64,000 nucleotides of DNA, from contig NC_086373.1 in NCBI RefSeq assembly GCF_036588685.1, positions 110,051,590 to 110,115,589 on the forward strand, given 5' to 3'. The notes beneath the pieces were generated by a model. The model was not told the DNA's origin and did not search any database. It worked only from the letters and a program-made list of their open reading frames with translations. This document shows positions 60,501-64,000 of the stretch, one piece after another; position 1 is the first letter of the stretch; the number at the start of each line of letters is the position of its first letter. The position numbers were made by a program, and so were the translations under genes. The DNA comes from Mytilus trossulus (Eukaryota; Mollusca; Bivalvia; Mytilida; Mytilidae).

Positions 60501-60628
60501 TTTTCCAACTGCTCCCATAACTGAAAGGCTTCATTCATCATGACGGCGTAATGTTCCTTTGGTCCATAAGCTTTTCTGGTGATCATACTCTGTCTATGAG
60601 AACTACCCAGACTATGAGGCAGAGGAAA
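54393..60628 (-). CDS. PIPOX: PIPOX-like copy 2, exon 1 not found, broken exon-7 acceptor
   Basis: Exons (minus) 60628-60477, 58556-58343, 57801-57619, 57250-57104, 56438-56289, 55392-55317, 54517-54393. Lengths are 152, 214, 183, 147, 150, 76 and 125 nt; all but the fourth equal those of copy 1. This is an FAD amine oxidase paralog. Preserved: GPWAK, YPGHVK with its Lys, His in KICLH (codon 56429-56427), Cys in ETCIYS, GAGFSGHGFK, and C-terminal S-K-I. Changed: the FAD/substrate motif reads [10 protein letters not shown], so Gly became Arg and the first Arg became Met. No GxGxxG exon is found between 60629 and 64000, so exon 1 lies beyond the window or is lost. The base pair before exon 7 is AT, not AG. 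Either a decaying copy or one with unusual splicing. Confidence 0.85.
55317..55392 (-). CDS. PIPOX: PIPOX-like copy 2 exon 7, acceptor AT instead of AG
   Basis: 76 nt encoding [20 protein letters not shown] then GAGFS, with a normal donor CAG|GTACAT. The two intron bases before it (55394-55393) read AT within TTTCAT; copy 1 has TTTCAG here. The nearest AG downstream shifts the frame to an early stop, and a TAA lies in frame just upstream. Confidence 0.8.
56289..56438 (-). CDS. PIPOX: PIPOX-like copy 2 exon 6
   Basis: 150 nt after TTGTAG. Begins [15 protein letters not shown] and ends [11 protein letters not shown]. The His expected at the substrate site is retained. Donor AGT|GTAAGT. Confidence 0.9.
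57104..57250 (-). CDS. PIPOX: PIPOX-like copy 2 exon 5
   Basis: 147 nt after TTTCAG, one codon shorter than in copy 1. Encodes [15 protein letters not shown] and [15 protein letters not shown], closer to the human YGLPTGEYPG than copy 1 is. Donor AAG|GTAACT. Confidence 0.9.
57619..57801 (-). CDS. PIPOX: PIPOX-like copy 2 exon 4
   Basis: 183 nt after TTTCAG. Encodes [20 protein letters not shown] and [20 protein letters not shown]. Donor AGG|GTAGGA. Confidence 0.9.
58343..58556 (-). CDS. PIPOX: PIPOX-like copy 2 exon 3
   Basis: 214 nt after TTTCAG. Encodes [20 protein letters not shown] and later [20 protein letters not shown]. Donor CAG|GTACAA, phase 0. Confidence 0.9.
59450..59645 (+). repeat. 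Interspersed repeat, family I, with internal 37-bp duplication
   Basis: Shares GATACCAGAGGGACAGTCAA with 53330-53580. The block ACAACGCCATGGCTAAAAAT plus the next 17 bases occurs twice in tandem at 59505-59578. It lies in PIPOX copy 2 intron 2. Confidence 0.75.
59685..59830. repeat. Imperfect ~60-bp inverted repeat
   Basis: The arms share GGTAATAGCAAG, GTTGTCCCT and ATACCAACTATT around CTCGAGGCGAAGCCGAGGG. The centre resembles that of the hairpin at 5303-5432, suggesting a related fold-back class. Confidence 0.8.
60477..60628 (-). CDS. PIPOX: PIPOX-like copy 2 exon 2
   Basis: 152 nt after TTTCAG, beginning [20 protein letters not shown]. Codon 12 is Arg (60595-60593) and codon 15 is Met (60586-60584), where copy 1 has Gly and Arg. 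Donor CAT|GTATTT, phase 2. Confidence 0.88.
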
Positions 60629-62229
60629 CTGAAAGTTATTAAAATATTACAGATTTGTATTAACTATTACAAATATAGATCAAATATTTTTAAATTGCAC
60701 TGGCGAATTTGTTGGTTCCTGAATAAGAGTTTGAAATTGCGATTTATCAATCAGTAAATCACGTATCATAATATTTAAAGGCATTGCTCCAAATAAAGTA
60801 AAAGTTTGAACCTAGATGCCTGAAATTATTGGAAGATGTGTTTATACCGCCTTCAAAATCTGTAATTATATTATAATATGTATGTGTATGTGTGTTTCCT
60901 TATAAAGAACATAGAGATGTTAGTTAGGTAGATTTTTTTCTTGGCACAACTCTTTCTACTCTGAGTATATTGGTGAACTCGACATTTTTCCGATTTACTA
61001 CCAGCGTGTCACTAAAATCTTGTGATAAGTAGTTTGATACATATAGGAAGTAATACCCTAAACATATATATGTTGTTATGTTTGGCCTAATATATATAAT
61101 AAATATCTACGGGTCATGTTTGTTTGCTTTTAAATCGCATAAGTCTTTATTCATCTTCTATTTGCGCAAGTTACAGAAATTTTACAAAAAAAAGAGAGTA
61201 GGTGTTTATTTCTTTTATTTGAAATGTTTGACATTGTTTGATAAGATTAATAAGTTCCACACAAATAAGTTATGCACGCAAATCTCAATTTCACCAACGA
61301 CATGTGTTTAACAAATGTGATAAATGTACAAATTATTCCGCATTTGTATACGCCTCAATGACAACAGTACGGTGATATATTATGTTTATCCAATGATCCA
61401 ATTGACTTGGTGTGACAAGGTAGATCGTATTATATGTGGCAGGGGTTCAAATTAGCGGTTGTCCGAGGTCTGCGACCACTTTTGCAGTCGGACTTTCGAC
61501 TTGGTTACTAGCTATGCTCGACATGCCCGACTTGAGAGGAAATAAAAAAAATAACTTTGCAAACCTTTTTACCAAAGTCTCCTAATAAGCGATCTCAAAA
61601 CTTGTTTTTATCATTATTTTCATGACAGCGAAGTTCATTTTGTTCAACCGCTAGCTTTATACAGAAAATCGACGACAAATAATGTGTAAATTCGAATAAA
61701 ATCGTATCTGACAAAAACAACATTGAAAACAAATGGCTGACATGAGAAGAAAATTACAATATCGGATCCGATTCCGGAAGCAGATATGGATAACTCCGGG
61801 TTTTGGCGATCTTTGAACTTTTTAAAAAATCAGACAGATGACAAAATACATCTTTGCATGGTAAATAAATATAAACACTAGAATTGAAAACCAAAAGATA
61901 TATATGTAAAAGAATGAAAAAACGGAACATATTTTGTACTGAAACTCGAAATTACTTTTTGACAAATTTTTATGTCAAAATCCAATACAATGTGAGTCTT
62001 TGTGACAGCTGGGAACAGTATACCTAACAATATATATGGTCCTGGTGACAGTATAAATTTTCTTTACCAGTAATAAATGTTGGTAAAGCAAGTTAGATGC
62101 TTTTAAAGTGTAAACATATTACTGCAATTTCAATGGGTATTTTTTTTCCCTCAATTTTGATGGGTCAGTTAAAATAGCTGGAAGTTTCTTATTTTACACA
62201 TATAGTGCAACTAGATTATATGATATCTG
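60629..62229. other. No recognised exon; expected place of PIPOX copy 2 exon 1
   Basis: Searched by eye on the minus strand for a GxGxxG-encoding first exon followed by a donor, as in copy 1 (intron 1 there is about 400 bp). None is seen. A CAGGGGTTCAAATTAGCGG stretch near 61441 may be one end of a hAT-like element without a visible partner. Confidence 0.5.
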
Positions 62230-62787
62230 AATGTAAGCAAATCATATGATATGTATGCGGAGTCCGTTGGGGCACTCTTCCCCCTCCTGTTTGATAACTT
62301 TGAAACGGATGAGATCCTCACCTCTCAACCATATACATTCATGTATGGGACGATATAACTAATCAAATGAAATATAGGTGAAGTCCCTAGGGTCACCCAC
62401 CACCTCCTGCTTTAGAACTTGGAAAAAGTCGAGACCCCCGTCCCTCGACCATATCTATTCATGTATGGGACAATATAACCAATCAAATGAAATACAGGGG
62501 GAGTCCCTGGGGTCACCGACCCCTCCTGTTTGGGAACTTTGAAACAGTCGAGATCCCCACCCCTAAACCATATACGTTCATGTATGGCACAATATAATAA
62601 ATCAAATGAAATATATGGGGGGTCCCTGTGGGTCATCCCACCCCTCCTGTTTGAGAACTTGGAAACGGTCGAGATCCCCACCCCTAAACCATATATATTC
62701 ATGTATGGGACAATATAACAAATCATATGAAATATAGGTGGAGTTCGTGGGGCCACTCTACCCCTTCCTGTTTGAGAATTAAAAAAC

Positions 62788-62818
<31 letters not shown>

Positions 62819-63445
62819 TTCATGTATTGAACAATACATGTATAACAAATCAAATGAATTATAGGGGGAGTCCGTAGGGTCACTGCACCCTCCTGTTTGA
62901 GAACTTGGAAACAGTCGAGAACCTCACCCCTTAACCATATATACTCATGTATGGGACTAAATAACAAATCAAATAAAATATAGGGGGAGTCCCTGCGATC
63001 ACCCCATCCCTCCTGTTGTTTGAGAACTTGGAAATAGTCGAGATCCCCACCTTTAAATTAAACCATATATTTTCATGTATGGGACAAAAGAACTAATCAA
63101 ATGAAATATAGGGAGAGTCCTAAGGGTCACCCTACCCAATCCTGTTTGATAACTTGGAAACAGATGAGATCCCCACCCCTCAACCATATATATTCATGTA
63201 ATGGACAATATAACAAATCAAATGATATATAGGGGAAGTCACTGGGGTCCCCACCCCCTCCTGTTTGAAAACTTGATAACGGTCGAGATCCAGACCCCTA
63301 AACCATATATATATTCATGTATGGGACAATATAAAAAATAAAATGAAAACTAGGGGTAGTCCCTAGGGTCACCCCACACCCTCTTGTGTGTGTTTTGAGA
63401 ACCTGTAAAAGATTCAGATACCAACTCCTAAACCATATTCATTCC
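62230..63445. repeat. Tandem array, about 10 units of ~120-125 bp
   Basis: Each unit carries ATTCATGTATGGGACAATAT, AACAAATCAAATGAAATATA, GGGGAGTCC, CCCCTCCTGTTTGAGAACTT and GAGATCCCCACCCCTAAACC. Units start near 62341, 62461, 62581, 62700, 62822, 62947, 63075, 63195 and 63315, with a partial one before. Units are diverged by small indels. Frames of 133 and 62 codons across it reflect the near-120-bp period. Confidence 0.92.
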
Positions 63446-63715
63446 TGTTTGTCATTTCAAAAAGATTGAATTACATACAAGGTCAATCTCATAGGCGTCA
63501 CATATGCATATCACTTTGCTAGACCTTACATCTGTCATTCTATTCCAAACTTCGACATCATGGACTTGGGGTGAAGGTGGGAGTCATTTACATTTACTAT
63601 GGACAGGTCAGTCAGACCTCATCATTGATCCCTGTAGAAGAAAACAATTTTCTGATTTGTGTCTCATAACTTTTGTACTGTAGAACACAAACTCAGTTTT
63701 CTTTCTTTTTACAGA

Positions 63716-64000
63716 CAGAGCACATAAACAAAAATCAAAGACAAGAATTCGAAAATTGACTACATGAGGTAATGTAATCATTTCTGATTTGTTACCATTG
63801 ATTTGTCTTCTTGGTCGATCAATGAGGTGAACTGCTGGGTTGATGCAATTGCTGGTGGAAATTTATTATCAAATAATTTAACCAGTCAAGTCGTCAATCC
63901 GTCGTCTTCAACTTAAGAAAATAATAGGCCTCCCAATACTTTTACTTTGCTTAAAGTGGTAGTCTGAAATCTTTAATGTGTTATATATAAATGCATGATT
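63716..64000 (+). repeat. Interspersed element with a 127-bp invariant core, copy 2
   Basis: Relative of 36723-37012, cut by the window end. The identical core is at 63831-63957. The next 43 bases have about four differences; the upstream part is clearly more diverged. Confidence 0.9.

Noticed and set aside
62412..62813. 133-codon minus-strand frame with repeated RTPPIFHMICYIVPYMN-like blocks
   Set aside because: It is the translation of the ~120-bp tandem array. Units with indels break it and both strands are open.

Overview
The window looks like nuclear DNA of a bivalve mollusc, most likely a mussel of the Mytilus type. The evidence is AT-rich sequence, small exons with GT-AG introns, a secreted IL-17-like cytokine gene of the kind expanded in bivalves, and many interspersed repeats: pearl/MgE/HINE-like elements with hairpin ends, (CGT)n tracts and internal tandem units; a family carrying the block GACGAAACGCGCGTCTGGCG; and hAT-, TTAA- and TA-type MITEs. 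The genus is inferred. No database search was possible.

Four gene models can be supported. (1) 3752-16252, plus strand: a complete six-exon VPS72/YL1 gene (321 aa), the H2A.Z chaperone subunit of SRCAP/TIP60-type remodelers. Its introns are packed with nested transposable elements. (2) 21420-22464, minus strand: a two-exon IL-17-like cytokine (192 aa). It has a TATA box and a perfect ERSE-II element upstream. Its 3' flank carries a tandem duplication and a 156-bp direct repeat. (3) 43216-50260, minus strand: an eight-exon peroxisomal sarcosine/pipecolate oxidase gene (PIPOX-like). It is intact except for one in-frame TGA 28 codons before the end of an otherwise open frame that finishes in the PTS1-like tripeptide S-K-M. 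(4) 54393-60628, minus strand: a tandem PIPOX-like paralog with the same exon layout, ending in S-K-I. Its exon 1 is not found in the window and the splice acceptor before exon 7 reads AT instead of AG.

Region by region: 1-3750 holds repeats; 3752-16365 is VPS72; 16366-21400 holds MITEs, a near-perfect 100-bp inverted repeat and an unassigned 42-codon exon candidate on the minus strand; 21420-22620 is the IL-17 gene and its promoter; 22700-43200 is gene-poor AT-rich sequence with scattered repeats; 43200-60630 is the PIPOX pair; 60630-64000 has no recognised exon and ends in a ~1.2-kb array of ~120-bp tandem units and the second copy of an interspersed element first seen at 36723.

The three gene types do not form a pathway. 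VPS72 acts in chromatin, the IL-17-like protein is secreted, and the two PIPOX-like genes are a tandem pair whose putative active sites and 3' ends have diverged differently. The most unusual observations are the TGA before a preserved peroxisomal signal, the broken acceptor and changed FAD-site residues in its neighbour, the ERSE-II in the cytokine promoter, and two repeat families with unlike sequence but the same architecture.
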